Assembly: GCA_947650285.1 (NCBI GenBank)
Contig: CANTFL010000034.1
Location: 62,001 to 126,000 of the forward strand
DNA from: Hyaloperonospora brassicae
Taxonomy: Eukaryota; Oomycota; Peronosporomycetes; Peronosporales; Peronosporaceae
Length of the DNA stretch: 64,000 bases
Reading direction: 5' to 3'
Position numbers and translations under genes: made by a program. Shown in pieces: positions 45,726 through 60,700 of the stretch (the stretch's first letter is position 1; the number at the start of each line of letters is the position of its first letter). The notes under the pieces were generated by a model. That model was not told the origin of the DNA. It was given only the letters and a program-made list of their open reading frames with translations, and did no database searches.

Positions 45726-48700
45726 GACCACAAAAATAACAAACAGAAACATATAAAATATCAGTGTTACACTGACACGAAGTAGAACTTATATGTGTAA
45801 TGTAAACACGCCGCTATATTTATACTTTTCTTAGATTGGCACTTCTACATCCAAACAAATAACAATGATTGTTATCTAAAATAAGGATTGACATAGACCT
45901 AACGAAGTAGGGATAGTTTTACATGGCAAATATCACGAGTGATGCATCAAAAGCCGGCCAATGTGAAAAAAGTGACCATTTGCTACTAAGGCGTGAAATG
46001 TACAAGAAGTATATCATTAATGCCGTGACTCTTCCTCGATTATATCTCTTATGCGTCTAGGATATAATTTGGTTATTTCGATTCAAACAAGTGCCAACGT
46101 AAAACTTCTTATTAACGTTTACATAATTGTGCGATAACTTAGAATTTAATCTTGTTTGTCGTACTTGCACATAAATAAAACGAAATCATAATAAAACTTG
46201 AACTTATATGGCAGCGAACATGCTACCAGCGTCTTGATTTAAACGAATCTCGTCATTCATAAACGACTGAGCCAATGTAGCAGACGTGATATCCTGCACC
46301 GTCACATCAATCTCTACATTTGAAAGGTTCGACGAGGTCAAAAAATGCTGTATATAAACGTTCATGTGATCAGTACAACGACAGATGCCTAGGCAAGATA
46401 TGGATCAATTTTTAAGCCAAATTGCTATGCAAATCGGATCAGCCAAATTTCTATAAATATTTGTTGCGATTTATTTAAATTGTGCCGATTATCATTACTC
46501 ACGAATGAAGTATATTTTTTTTATTTGATAGAAATAAATGTATATGCTGATATGTTGCCACATTAGAATGGCGCTTAGCGAGAGTACCTACTATTGTTTT
46601 TCCTTGTAAATTTGTTATAAGAGAGAAATGAAATTCATAACTTTTTTTAATAGGTTCATTGTGATATTACTTTGTGCTTACAGCTAGTAGAAGGTACCTA
46701 TCGAACACAATTGGTGCACGGGGCTTACGTATGCACATATTTAAGGACCCACAGGCCTGCAATCTAATCGACTTAAAGTAATTAAAGTATGAGGCATTGT
46801 CTAATGCGCCAATAACAGGTGTGTTAACCGTGTACATAAATCTCTGTTAAAGCCTGCACCAATTTGCGTAGACAATTGTCATTTCTTAGTCCGAAACACC
46901 CAGAGACGGCTCCCGATATTTAAGAATCTAGGTATGCCAACTTTAAAGCTAGTAGGCATCTATACCATATATATGTTTGTTTCGGCATTTAAAAGGTGTT
47001 GTGTAGAAACATTATAACGAAAATATGGCGCAACCCCTAAACTGAGTAAAAACGACTGACTAGTGACAGCTCATACAATTACTTAATATAACATATCGTC
47101 AACAAGCGAATCCATTGTAAATACAGTAGCGCAAATATATTAATATAGAAATGAATGTTTCTTGTTAATCATATGAAAAAGTTTTGAAGTGTAAATCCTT
47201 TCCACACGTTACGAAAAAATATTACGTGTTGTTGTATGTCATACGGACAATTTTTTATTTTGAATTAATATCTATTGTATGCATTACCACAAAGACTGCG
47301 TGGAACGTGTCGCATTGTAGCCATCATTAGATATAACTGCAGCTGAAGCGAAGTACGTGTGCACGCAGCTAGAAAATATATATACACCTTTGCGCTGAAA
47401 GTCAACACCCTGTCGACCATGAGCTATTCCTTTAAGTAAATACAAATTAAAAATGTTACATAAAACACGACTATCAACTGCCTCGAAAATGGAGTAGCAT
47501 ATATGATCCTTTGCAGCTCAGATCTTCTTTGTGGTGTAGAAAATACAACCCTATAGCGACATAGGGTCTTTGCATAAAACGTTATGGTATCCGGATCATT
47601 ATACGGACAACAACGAAAGGGACTACAACATAAAACATGGCGTGCGTATTGATCAAGACGGTGATCATGTTTAAAGTAAGTGCGACAAATATTCGTGTGC
47701 GATGGATGGAAATTCTCTCGAATCAATTCGCAAATTCTCAGCAAATTCACAACTGATCATTTAGCTTTTTTAAATCAATACGCGACAAGTCATAAGAAGC
47801 TGCTTTGCGCACCGGTTGCTGATTAGGGTCCATCGGTCCCAGATATCACCTTCATATATCGCGTTTTAAAATACAGAAGTACCAACGAATTTGTCTGATC
47901 GTAATAACATATAACGCCGATATGATGTCACAAGTCAGATAAGACCATTCGGCTTTCGCCGTAATCATCACAAATGCAAGTACTTTTTGCGTAAGTGTTA
48001 TACCTACACGAATAAAGCCCAGACCTAAATGTTTGGGCCGTCGAGTAATTAAGGATAATAAACTCGGCAAATCAGTACGTTCAGATGTGCTGAAAACTAA
48101 CATTATAAAGATAATATTTATGTAAAGGTATTCTAATTTCACTTTATAGCTACATACAACCAGGTAGCACATGTACGAGACACAACTATTTATTGCTCAC
48201 GTTGGTTTTGACACCGTCAATATAGTATGAATGCTACGTATACCTTGTACGAACGGGAAATACACACGTAGATTTTGACGCTCATTCTTTCCTTAATACA
48301 TTGCTCATTTTTTGCCTCCGAAGAATAATATTCAGTCGAATTACTTTGGATAATATACGTTTACTAAGGATACTTAAAGGTATTCCATCATAGTCAATCG
48401 ATTGTTATGACTAGTTGGTATTACCAAAATCATATCGACATATATTCTGAAACCGAAACATTTAACTCAAGGCAATTTGTTCATTATATCCTTTGTTTAT
48501 TTCACATAAATTGATTCACGTAGATGTAATAGGTTCTACTTGTATCCCTACCTGCGCAAACACGAGATTTCATTGAATGTTTACGACACGCGTGGGAAAT
48601 ACGAATGCTGTTCATATTAAATACGCTTTAAAATTGACGTCAATGCAATGGTCCATTGAAGTATGGTTCAGCATAATTGTAGAGGTAGAATCACCTTATT

Positions 48701-51259
48701 GTACAGATTAAACTAATTCTTAGCATCGTCAAACATTATCTAGCAAGTAAATTGCTTTTTTTAATTAAGGAAGGGACATTTTTACTACAATAAAACTTTA
48801 TGCACTATACGATAAGAATTAGAGCAAAATGAGTTCTTGACTCAAAGCAGCGAATAGGGTCTGCTAAAAAATTGTATTGAAAAGAGTTTGATTCGTACAA
48901 AAAGGTACGCAATGAGATCTTAATTTAGTATTTGTTGTGACGTAAAATGTTTAACTGACAAATTATAGGTAAACATTAAGTCGTGACTTATGCAGTTAGC
49001 CGTATCTCTTTAGATAAGTATACTTGCTCTTTCGTGTGTACATCCCCCATACATCTCATCCGCGTTAATTTTATCGTGCGGACTAAGTGGTCCATCTCAA
49101 TCATTAGGTTCTACACTTGTCATATAAAGCATAAACTTGATCCATCCCATGATGCACGTGGCCATCAATTCTAAACATACAAGAAGTGGGAAAAGCATTA
49201 TGGACTTATTATATGATATTTCCCTTGATATATCACTTCAGTAAGAGATTCATCATTACGATTTTCGATATTTCAACAAAGCAAGAGTTGATTTCACTTG
49301 TGTATCACACGTCCATTGTTCTATTTATATCGAAAATTACCAAATCGCCACATTAAGTATGATTATGACTATCTTATTTGTTAGCTTATTGAGAAATTAA
49401 ACACCAATTGCAAATCAAATGCTCAAAGTTTGCTTATAGGTCTAATTTTTACGTCAGACTTAGCGTTCCCTCACCACATCATTTTATAGTTATCTTTATG
49501 GATGCTTGACATTTATCACAAAGAAATAAATGAGCGGTAATTGCTTGAATGGCCTGCTCAAAACGACCGCTTATCGGTGAACTGCTCTCCTTTGTTCATA
49601 AAATATTACAGTTTCCCTTTTTAACTCAACATCGACGGATTAGTATATAACCGTTTTAATAATATTCAAATTATAATTTACAAGACCATCATCTAAATAT
49701 TCTGACGCTTTAAAAGCAGGCAATTCACAGTCACAGTACATCCTCGCATCTCAAAAATAATGAAATATTGAACCAAATCACTTAAACATTAGCTTATTAG
49801 GTAATACTATGATTTTATGATACGAAAATGCGTTAAATATGGTCAAATGGGCAAGTAAATAACGCCACACGATCACCGAGCCGACGCACATGATAAATTG
49901 CGACTCATCATTTGATCTTTGACATACTATGTATCAAAGTTTAATTTTAACCCTCATACCCAATTATGTCGCGTTTATATCTTTGTATAATGTGGACATA
50001 TATTTAATACAATAATGAATACAAATTAATTGTTGCATCAAATTTTATAAGGATGATATTTTGCTGAAGAGGATCATATTAAACTAGTTTAACTTTTGTA
50101 TTAATTTTCTTTAACCGTTAGGATCCAGATTCCTATTCGTTCATATATGATCATTCGTCAAATTTGTTATATATGTGTCATCATTTGGATTAATAAATTC
50201 GTCATAAGACAGTGAATGAATACTCCACGTCTATAAATTTGGAACAGTTATTTATGCTAAGGTATCTTCAGAATTACCCTCACAAACTCTTTAATACATC
50301 AACGCAAACGTGCGTTTGAATCGTTATCAAATACCCTTATCAACTGCTTCTATCACATTCATTGCGCTCCAACAAGTTTTACCAACAAATATTTTTGGAC
50401 AGTAGCCTGACTAGTTGCATCGTTCAGCTCGAAATATACAATATTATGTATAATCAAGAATAAACGCAAAAATTGAAATTCATGATAATCAAAGCGTGAT
50501 AATAATTAATAATACTATATATCTTTTGTCCACTAGAATACGTAAACATATAAACAATTTCCCTTTAACACGCCAATTTGATACAATGATATGTAGCTTG
50601 ATTGTAGTGTGTCTAAGTACAGTATTGCTTCAAAAAAAGACTTTGGCGTGCTTTGCATGTATTATTTATAATCCTATTAATGTCTGAACATATAATTTAT
50701 ATGGTTCGTTACGATAATGTAGCTCCCAACTAAAAGATCCGTTCTTGAAGTACCTTGAAAGCTTATCTGTGCGTGTAAGCGTGATATTTACAGCTATGGT
50801 ATGAGAGAGCATTAAATACGCACTATATTATGTTGATAATACTTAATTTATGTCAGCAAAAAGAATGGCTCGAACGATAATGACCATTTAATCGATAAAA
50901 TTTTGCATTTAGGGACGATTCAAAATCTTTGTTCTTTTTGCTATACTGTGAACATAATATTTAAAATTGGTTTACACAACGTAAGTTTGAATTTCTAATT
51001 CGATAAAATATATGTATAAAGCGTATATATTACGTGTCACATTCGCTTATATTCAATTTTGTAAATTGAATATACAATGTGTAAAGGTCTATCAAATAAT
51101 TCATTTCAGTGGAGACTTATTTCTTTCGTATACCAGAAACGTTAAAATTTTAAGAAACAAAGAGATTATTAAACTGCTGAAAGAGGGGTTAAAATTGAAA
51201 GGAAAGCTGCTAGATGTTGTGATAGAGGCGCATCGGCAAGAATATAGCACATGTGTGTG
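45726..51259. other. AT-rich gene-poor DNA
   Basis: No gene, repeat array or RNA recognised. Longest open frames are about 100 codons and lack family features. Confidence 0.5.
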
Positions 51260-51314
51260 TGGCTCGAATGGTTTGGTGCTGCACCACCAAGCGAGAGGTC
51301 TCTAGTTCGAAACC
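51260..51314 (+). ncRNA. tRNA-like segment, possible SINE head
   Basis: TGGCTCGAATGGTTTGGTGC at 51260-51279 resembles a pol III A box and AGTTCGAAACC at 51304-51314 resembles a B box. The start-to-start distance of 44 bp is what a tRNA has, and GCGAGAGGTCTC just before the B box resembles a tRNA variable loop. Acceptor and T stems do not pair, so it is not a functional tRNA. A tRNA-derived SINE remnant or a tRNA pseudogene fits best. Confidence 0.4.
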
Positions 51315-51604
51315 CAGTTCCCAGAATGATACATCACATGCAGAAATAGGTCTAAAATCTTCAGCAATAATCCCTTAAATGACAAACTCTTGAATATTAT
51401 ATTTTAGCGGTCCCTTGGCGATTGTTTATTGTTTACAAAAACATTTATTCACTATCTTTAACTTGAAAAAAATCAAGGAACTTTAATTATTCGGCCTAGA
51501 TCCAACATGGCACTCAAACTTGAAATTAAGTATTTAACATTATGAGATAAGAAAAAATATATAACAAAGACTTTACTGTATACTTATTGACAATCTAGAC
51601 AAAA

Positions 51605-51679
51605 GGCCACGACTAAGGGCACACCCCACTTTTGCTGCATGCACATTCGTTCGCCTAAAATGATAAAAATAGACCTCAC
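51605..51679 (+). repeat. Terminal inverted repeat, left
   Basis: Pairs with 52611-52685; ends with AGACCTCAC. Confidence 0.8.
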
Positions 51680-52610
51680 ATGTTAAAGTGCAGAAAGAAT
51701 TGCGTTAACAATACAGTACAATTTTATTCAGAAGAACCCAACCTAATTGCTGTAATTTTTTGGCCTGGTGCTCTGGAAATAAAGGATTGGAATCTCATCC
51801 ACTGCAAAAGAAAATAGCTTGTATTTAATACCTGTCTTGGCCGCTCGATTGCGTCTATGTCCCTTCATACTTATACAATTTGAGAATAAACATCAGATAA
51901 TAACACGCACCAGCTGGACTACTAGAATGGCGCACGAAGGCCCGAGAGAAGGACAACTGTCGCATAATAGCTCCAACCCCCACCTGCCGCTATCATTGGT
52001 ACCACATTTTTTTTCAGGAACAAAATGGAAACCCCTAAAGTATTTTTTGCGGATACCCAAGGGTATACCATCGTCGATGCTAGATCAAAGAAACTATGCG
52101 GGGTCTGTCACAGGTCTACTACAAGTGCAATCGTGGTGGGACCTAATGAACATTTATTCATAATCTTGGAGAAGGTGAAATAAAGCGACGGACATCAGCA
52201 TGTTTAAGGAATACCTCGTGCGTAATTTTTTCTCCATCTTTTACCCGAAATGATCTGCCCCAGGTGGGATATTTAACGTTTTGTACCGGTACGTACCTCG
52301 TCACAGACGGTAGCCGTAAGGTCCAAAATTACTGCACGCGGCACGTGTAATTGCCATCCTTGTCTTGGTTAAAATACGTCGAAAACGTGTCGTTGCTACT
52401 GCCGACGGTCGGATCACTCGGCATCGTGCCATCGTATAGGATTCCGTGTTCGAGACAGTAGAGATCGTAAAAGGCATTTTTTTGAAAATCGCCATGGCCA
52501 AGATGTGCTCATAAAGTCGGATGCATGAGTGGATCTGCCGTAATAATTAAGGAGATAGAGAGCTGTAGTAAATGACTACGTGTTTTATCTAATATTATGT
52601 ACTATTAAAG

Positions 52611-52685
52611 GTGAGGTCCATTTTATCATTTTAGGCGAGAAGGTGTGCATGTAGCAAAAGTGGGGTGTGCCGCTAGTCGTGGCTC
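52611..52685 (-). repeat. Terminal inverted repeat, right
   Basis: Pairs with 51605-51679; begins GTGAGGTCCATTTTATCA on the plus strand. Confidence 0.8.
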
Positions 52686-52686
52686 G

Positions 52687-55489
52687 GAGATATTGTATAT
52701 TTGTTTTGCGTTTTTATTGATCTGGAATCGATATTGTAAAATATCAAATGTCGAAAAATTGGTTTAGGGCCAGCATTTGTATAGTTTTATATATCCATGC
52801 GACTTAACAATTTTATCATAATAGTACTTATTGTTATAATTGATATGCTAAACCAATTATTTAGGTGCTAAAGCGAATTTTACGGGCCAAGAAAGATCTC
52901 ATGTATGCAGTTGTAATAATTATATGCAACGACGGACAAACAGTGTCATTACACTCACATTATACATGTATCATATTCCTTAATCACTATGTGCATAAAT
53001 TCAATAAAAGAATAAATAATTTCTATATTACTTGACTTCATTGAATGACATGGAGGAGTAGCTTCTATAGTTGTAGTTTTGTTTGACAAATTTATTGGTA
53101 ACGTACATCGCATAACCCTCTGTTTGTATATAGCGCATAGGTTTTTAATCAATTGATCTGACTACAGATATACTTTCATGAGACTCAGTCGCATAATCTA
53201 AGTTCGCGGTCGGAAAAACCCCTCAGTATGAGTAACAATGCATAATTGTTTATATGATCAACATTTTGTTGCAAAAATGAAGTGTCGTCGTATCTTTACT
53301 CGGTCTGCGCACTGTGTTATTCGGCATATAAAATCAGCTAATATATTCGATGATGCACTATAGGAGTATTTTCTAGTTGCGTGCATTCATACTGATGATT
53401 TGTGTGAATGGATATTTGCTTTCCGCGTAGTGTATACGCAAAAATAATCAAAACATCAGCGCTCGTCCTTTAAGACCCATCGATTGTCACATAAAATGTG
53501 TTTTCATTGCATCACGTATATGTCTACGTGTTGGTATCAATCAAGTAGTCTACTCTTATTCATAGCACTTTAATCATATCTTCGACCTTAAGATTTCAAA
53601 AAAATTATTTACTTAGTGCTTGCATTATTTGGTGACCAAATCAGCTTTCAATACTATTTTTTTAAATAGGTACGGTACTGGTCCGAAGAACTCAATTGAA
53701 AGTTGCCTACTGTTCGCATACTCGAACACATAGTATTTAAACCGTGATAGTAATAACTAACAAATATTTGTAAGGCTTGATTTTGGCTTGATTGTGATAT
53801 TTAATGCATTTCCCAAAACGACGCATGAACGAGATATAATTTTGGTAATACAAGTGCACCTGGAGATTATATTGTGGGTAAGGCGTTCTGGTTAAAACCA
53901 AAGAGGTGTAATATTGCGGATCAAGGATCGACACTCAAGCAATTACGTAAGAAGGGAATATAAAACGTCCAACGACCAGGTTATAGCGAAGTACAAACGT
54001 ATAATTAAATCAAGATATCAATTCGATTATTGATATCATGAAGAACCAATAACAGTTAGTTAGTTTGAATAAATATACAATGATTTTTAGAATATTTCAT
54101 GCTACACATTAACTTAAGACAATTTCATTTTAATAAATAAATAAAGGTGGATGTTGTAACATATCACGTATTATTAAATATGGCGTCATAAGTGTGTGTC
54201 CAGAAAAATTTTTGTAATATAATGTACGTCGCGTATATAAGAATACAGCAGTATTCCAACGCATTTCTTGCCCCGTTTTTTGCATACTGATGTTATATTC
54301 AGCGCTTCGTTAAGGACCATGCTGAGGTATGTAATAGTACTAGGTATATATTATAATTTCAAAAACGATAATTTGAGATCCTTGGTTTACTATTGCTATC
54401 ACTACTCCAAGCCCAGTTCTCTGTAATTTTGAACAATCAGTCGTCTCGTAGCCTGTCGCTATGCTTGTGACATTCTTTACTGCTTTGAACGATCACGGAC
54501 CTACAGTATTTAATAGGCGCATTGTTAAGCCAGTCGTACTGATGATACTTCACTTACGCCACTTATATAATGTGGCAAGGAAAATAGAATTTCTTGTTCT
54601 CTTTTGAACGTAACTAAATTTATTTTGCGAGCAGTATATTAAACCGCTTTAGCGTCTACGTTTCGCTTTCTTTACAGTGAAAGTTAAAGCCAAGGTCTTT
54701 CCAATTTTGTAAAGACCGAATTCTTTGCCAGCAATTTCTGTAATCAAATTGTCGAAAAAGATACCGAATGGTTATCACAGGGATACATCGCAAAGAGAGC
54801 CCGTTACAATAATGATTTATAGCCTCCTTTGTACCATTATAGACGCCACAATGTTTTTCCAACTATATCAAGCATTCTCTATGTCTTTAGCTTTATGCCT
54901 TTGTACCATGATTTAATCATGGAAGTGTAGACGCTCGCGCTGGTAGCAGTCTCACTGCAGTCGGCATCCGTTGCATTATCGCACGTGCACGCTCCAGATT
55001 CACTCCTGAATGATCCTGAAGATCGATGCCATATGTCTTCATTTCTCAAAGAATTTATAAACACCAATCGATTGCCTTTTTTGTATTGATCACGGAACAT
55101 ATTTGACATGAGTGATTTCTACCACTGTCGCAGCAGATGGGTTCTTCGGCTTGCCAAGAGATAAATGGAAGGTCCACAAAGTTTTGTATAGCTAATTTTC
55201 CGTCGTTTCTGCATGTTCACTTTGCTTCGCTCGTCAATAAGTTATGTATGTCTTAGGGCTAACAATGCTCGAAAATATTGCTTAAAAATAGTAAGTATAA
55301 GTTCCATTTTGAAATTGCTCTTCAACAGAAACAGTTATTTGCTTTGTCGTCTGATAAGTTTTAGGATTTACAAGTATCTGAAATGATACATATCTGATTT
55401 CTCGTAGTTCATTGTGAGTGTATAATTGATTTATTTATATTAGACCTTTTCTGCTGCATTCAGATGACGTGTCAATTACTAATATACAT
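52687..55489. other. AT-rich gene-poor DNA
   Basis: Nothing recognisable on either strand. Confidence 0.5.
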
Positions 55490-55591
55490 CTCATTTGCTA
55501 TCTTTTACAATTAGTGCCGATACATTAAATCGATTAGCAACTCATTTGCAATCTATTGCAATTGGTGCCGATACATTTATTCGATTAGCAA
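55490..55591. repeat. 51-bp tandem duplication
   Basis: Units 55490-55540 and 55541-55591 share CTCATTTGC, GTGCCGATACATT and TCGATTAGCAA, with about seven differences; CTCATAATCGA begins a third unit. Confidence 0.85.
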
Positions 55592-57574
55592 CTCATAATC
55601 GACTAAAGGACATAAATTTTTGATGGTGTTGTTCCACATTTGAGGTATTTATACAGTATATTAAATTGTCCGCATTTAGCTTGCCATCAATATAAACGTG
55701 TCCATTTACGAATAAGCTGTATATTTTATTGATATGTAGATGCCTTTGTCGACATTAATTTATACCAAACACATAACATTTATCAATTGTAAGTATACTT
55801 TTGTACTTTGTTACCAGACTACGCTCTAAATAGTGGGTGTAAACTATCATTTAGTGGCAAGGTTCTACTTCTAATACCTTTGGCACTTCTTGTAAATTCT
55901 CACGCGCTACTATGTAGGCTATTATTCGCTTAATTTTTCGTCTCTATTAATGACCAGAAATAGCCATTACCGACCCTTTGAGTTGTGAACGCTACAAAAA
56001 GGTGAAACTGCGGCATCATGTTCTTCTAGTGAAAGTCAATAATTAAAGTCGCACGCAAACTTCCACTCCACCGTGATGATCGGTTCCGTCTTATTCTCAC
56101 ATTCTGTAATCATTTATATCGCTTGGTACTACGAATGCTATGTTAGGGTGGTAAGATCCTAGCGCGAACGACGTTATGTCTCGTATTATATGTGACCTAG
56201 TCGACACATCTTATAAATTTCGCATCTTGATAGCTTTCTTGGTCACACAAACTTGTTTAGTACAGTCTTAGCTATTGCAACACGAACTTTAACCTGAGCA
56301 AATATATTGACAATTATCGTCTATATCTGCTAGGTTAAAAATTATTGTTATCCATATTATCATTCGGTGCTTTCCAATATATGTTTTACTGCATCGTAAT
56401 AAATATCACCATTACCGACAAATTCCATTCATCGCGCGTCAAAAAATTTTCATTTCATGACAAGTCTTGATCCTTCAAGCATATCTGATTATCCGTTTAC
56501 CCGACTAAGCGACAGCATACCGATTGACCACTGTTTCAGTCAAGTTTTATAAGTAAAGCATCAATTCATGCGTGGAAACCAAACAACTTCAGGTTTGCCA
56601 TTATTCTCAACCGTCTAGGATTGTTAAGGCTATTATTCATGTCTCGGACGGGGGGAAAGCTTCCTACCACGTCTGTAAACAAATGTATCCATCATCACTG
56701 CTTCGCACTATATGCCATCAGATTTGTTACACCTTATCTTGATAAGAGCGCATTCTTTATATGTAAGTGTTGCCCTATTTCCAACTTCATTTTTTCAAGG
56801 CATACATAGGCATGTATTTCTATCCCATGGCGCGATTGTGAAGACGTCATCCCCACATTTGATGTATGCATTCTACCATATTCGACATAAAATTTATTTT
56901 TTTGGCGACATGTCTAGTCATCAACATTGACAAAGATACTGTCAATTTGTCCCTTACTTCAGACCTATTTTAAGCAAATACGACCTCAGACAGTGAACAT
57001 TCTAGTCAACATATGTTCCGATGTGCAGAATGCCACCATATTTATGTAGCTGTGTTGGACTTCAAGCTGCTTTGTGGTATTGTCAATTATATTTTAGCTC
57101 TACTGGGTTATTTTTGCATTTAAAGGTGCTATTGAGCTTGAAACTCACATGTATCACAAATCTACCCCTGTTGCTCCAAGTTATTGAGAAGACGAAATAT
57201 ATGGTGCTTTATACGATACGGTCGATTCGTATATAACCCATTCAACCAAGCATTATTTTTATATACTTACATATTAGCATCCTGAAGGTGACCTGTAAAC
57301 TTTGGCAATGGTCTGATCAGGCATGATATGTGTTATATGTAGCTAAAAGACCTTTGTCGATGCGCGCAATAATTCGCCATGTCATCTTACACGATTCCAT
57401 GATTTATTTTTATTTGTTGCCGAACTAGGTGACGGAAATATTAATTTGTATTTAGACCTAATGTAAATGGCTGCGCGGTAGCATATAATTTGCCAAATAT
57501 TGATCTATTGAACATTTTAAACTTCAATTTGTGTATCTAGGGACATGAAAATGTAGCTGAGCATAAAAAATTCC
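55592..57574. other. AT-rich gene-poor DNA
   Basis: No gene or repeat recognised. Confidence 0.5.
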
Positions 57575-57714
57575 AGTGATGTCTGCGCGAGATGCACAGG
57601 TAGCTAAATTTGATCTTTTTTCAGTGCTGTCAGCGCGAAGTTCACTGGTAGCTATACCGGATCTGTTTTCAGTGCTGTCTTGGCGGGGTGCAATTTTAAT
57701 GGTGAATTCTTTTC
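57575..57714. repeat. 48-bp tandem repeat, about three units
   Basis: Units start at 57575, 57623 and 57671, each with AGTG(A/C)TGTC and a CTTTTTTC/CTGTTTTC-type end; the third is shorter. The unit is a multiple of three, and an open frame runs through it on each strand (plus: LFSVLSARSS and LFSVLSWRG). The frames are probably incidental. Confidence 0.75.
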
Positions 57715-60700
57715 GCACTTCGTATACCTCCAAAGATTCTGGATGTGCTGCGTCGCGCCTGATTCAAGCAACCGACACCACGCACCTTAATAACCCTAAT
57801 CAATTCCAAAATAAGTATTGACCAAGTCGTATTTTGTCGGAGCAACAATCGATCGTTGCGTCATCTGCCGCTATGCATATCTAAAATTCCTACATACTAG
57901 GTTGCTATTTATCATGCTTGTTCTATACGTCAGTAATATGCGCTGGCAAACGCGTGTGCCTTCCTCCAACTTGCTCGCTCAAATTACTTTAGATAAACAC
58001 TGGAACTTAATAATGCTCGGTTGCATCGAAAAAATATTGTGTCTTCGTGCTTCAGATCTTCGTGCATCAATTATTCGCGTGATTTATCGCACTATCAAGG
58101 TTCTTTCTGCGACGACGGCACCAAATAATAAATGATCTGGTACGAGTCACTTCGACCTTCACCCTGCGTAGTTCATCAGGAACATTTACTGACAACCAAT
58201 GCAATGTTTAATCAGTTTTTAAAGATAAAATCTGCTGATGGGAGAGTAAGCATCACTCTTTATCTCGTTTCGGTTTTTAAACGATGAAGAAAAAATTGGT
58301 TCGCCAGGCACATATACCCTGAACTGGTACCAAAATTATCATGCATTTCATTCACGATCTGTCATGGAAAATACCGGTAGCTCAATTTGTAGCTAATTAT
58401 ATTTTGTTGTCATGTAGATGAAATCTAAAGCCATGCATTATTAAAACAAACTTCGTTTGGTGTTGAATGTACATTTGAGTAAGATCGTTATGCTATCAGG
58501 GTAGAATTAAACTATAGATCTAATATTAATTAAATTTAAGGTCGGCAAGTTTAGCCTTAAACATAAGTTGGCGGTAATGGAGAACAAGGGATACATCTGA
58601 CGTTGTTAAGGTTTTTGGCAAGTATGCATTGCAGTAGGATGCAGTAGGTGGACGATAAGATTCTGTATTGCTTCTTACTAGTTCGCTCTCCTCTGCCGTG
58701 CTCCCCAAATCCCTCTGCTCCAGTCATCTATTTCGCACGCATTCTAACTCTACCTTAATACAAACCATATTCTGCTTGTCACTCTGCGCCCACCATTTGC
58801 GCACAGCAAGTTTATGACACCATGGCCCCAAATAAACCTCAAGTCATCGACCGACCACTCCGATCGCCTATTCGTGCCCTCGCACCCATTTCTAACATCC
58901 AACATTTCGAACAAAGGTGACCAAAGATACAAACATACGCCTACAAATCTTTGTAAGATCTATATACAGATAGGAAAGGAGATGTTGTAAAGATTACGCG
59001 ACGCTCATTGATATAAATCGATCAGGTGTATAGAGTTTTGACTCCAGACGAAACTTTTTTATTCTTATTAATCTGTGTGCGGGCTAGATAATTCCTACCA
59101 TTAGATTTTAGGATACATTTCCGGTCAAGGTTTCCATTAGTAAGGACAAAGAGTAAGTCAGCTTTAAGTTATTACAATCTACCATCAAAGAAATTTATTC
59201 GTCAGCCACAATCCATCGAAGTGAAGCGACAGCGCTTAGCACAAATTAATTTGCAACCGATAATCCTAAAAGAGGTCTCGTGCAATCCTTACTTTTCTTG
59301 AGCCGAACAACTCACCAGACGGTACGTGGAGGGTACGTCTAAAACCGAGACGGTATGATTCTGACGAGGGCGCCGTAATTCTTCAATTTAGCATTTATGC
59401 TCCGGCCACCCGTCGATACGCAAAAATGTCGGTGTATTACCGTTGATGTGATTTCAGAGGTCGTGCAGAATAGAAGCTGCGAAGCTCAGAAAGCTTTGGA
59501 ATAATGTTTGTGGGTTAGCGACTATAGAGGATGTTAAGAGGATCCCCGTTCGATATTTTTGAGTCCAAAAACAACGAAAGCGAAATGATCTTGAACGTTA
59601 TATTCTTTCGTTTGATTTTGTACGGTAACATAAATTGACATTTACTTATTCATTTCTATAGGTCTTTTTAACATCCAACAGAGCGTTTAAGGAACGCACG
59701 CAATGGGTTCTAATAAGTATTTACGATTCGTATGTATATTGCGTACACATAGTCGACGTAATCCTATCGAGAGCATTGGAAAAACTAGCTGCAGTGGATG
59801 CGATATAAGCCTATTTTTACTTCTTAATGAAAGTCTACTCGCCTCGTATGCGTAAAGAGGCACAATTCTTACCAGACAAGCGGTACTCCTTTTTGCCGAT
59901 ACAGCACAAGGGTGTGTGCTCCCAAATCTCACGTTCACGATGCGTGCATAGGAAGGAATCTATCTGTGCATGAAAAAATTGCTCAAGTCAAGGACAGTGA
60001 AAACTTTTTTCGAATATTCAAGTCTTGAAAGGCTTTCTTCATTTTACACAGACTTACTACAACATCAAACTTTAAGGTAGGACCTCGCTCTCTGCCCATT
60101 GCGCGCTTCCAGCAGCGGTTGGTGTTTATTTACTTGATGTCCTGGCCCAAATCATATATTAGTGGATCGGGGCCGAGTCTTACCTTACAAGGTAATGTAC
60201 GAACAATGTTGCTCGCAAGAGTAATATTGTGAGACATTATCAATCAAGACAATATTTACATTGACACAATTCGTGCCAAAGACATGTACCAGGCTCACCC
60301 CGTGACGGTATGTACGTAGATAAACGCGATGATAAAAAAGACAATGCGGTAGTTGATCATACAGTCATCAGAACGATCGATATGCCCGCTTCTCGAGGAC
60401 CTCACATGATCTTGGATAGGTGAAATGAAAGGATGTCATGTTGATCCCACGTGATAGCCCATTCGCCAGGAATACACGGCGAATATGTTGTGTTGTTACG
60501 TTAAGGCTAATTTGTTAGAGATACACTAACTACTTTGCCACACCTGCTTCGCCAAACGCAGACAGACTTTTCCTGATCTTGACACCAGCACAGAACATAA
60601 CCTACCAGCTTGCCGACCAACACACGCATCTTATATTACTTGCAAATATCGTAAAAACGTCTCGCATCAACAATTTTGATGAACAAATATATAAATTGGC

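Larger units (their letters stand above)
51604..52686. mobile_element. 1.08-kb DNA transposon remnant with 75-bp terminal inverted repeats
   Basis: Left end 51605-51679 and right end 52611-52685 are inverted copies at about 85-90%. Shared cores are GGCACACCCCACTTTTGC, ATGCACA and CGCCTAAAATGATAAAA. No clear target-site duplication is seen. Inside, the minus strand from about 52500 to 52345 reads DGTMPSDPTVGSSNDTFSTY and NQDKDGNYTCRV, and about 52320-52170 reads FRVKDGEKITHEVFLKHADV, so a decayed protein may lie on that strand. I cannot assign the superfamily. Confidence 0.75.
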
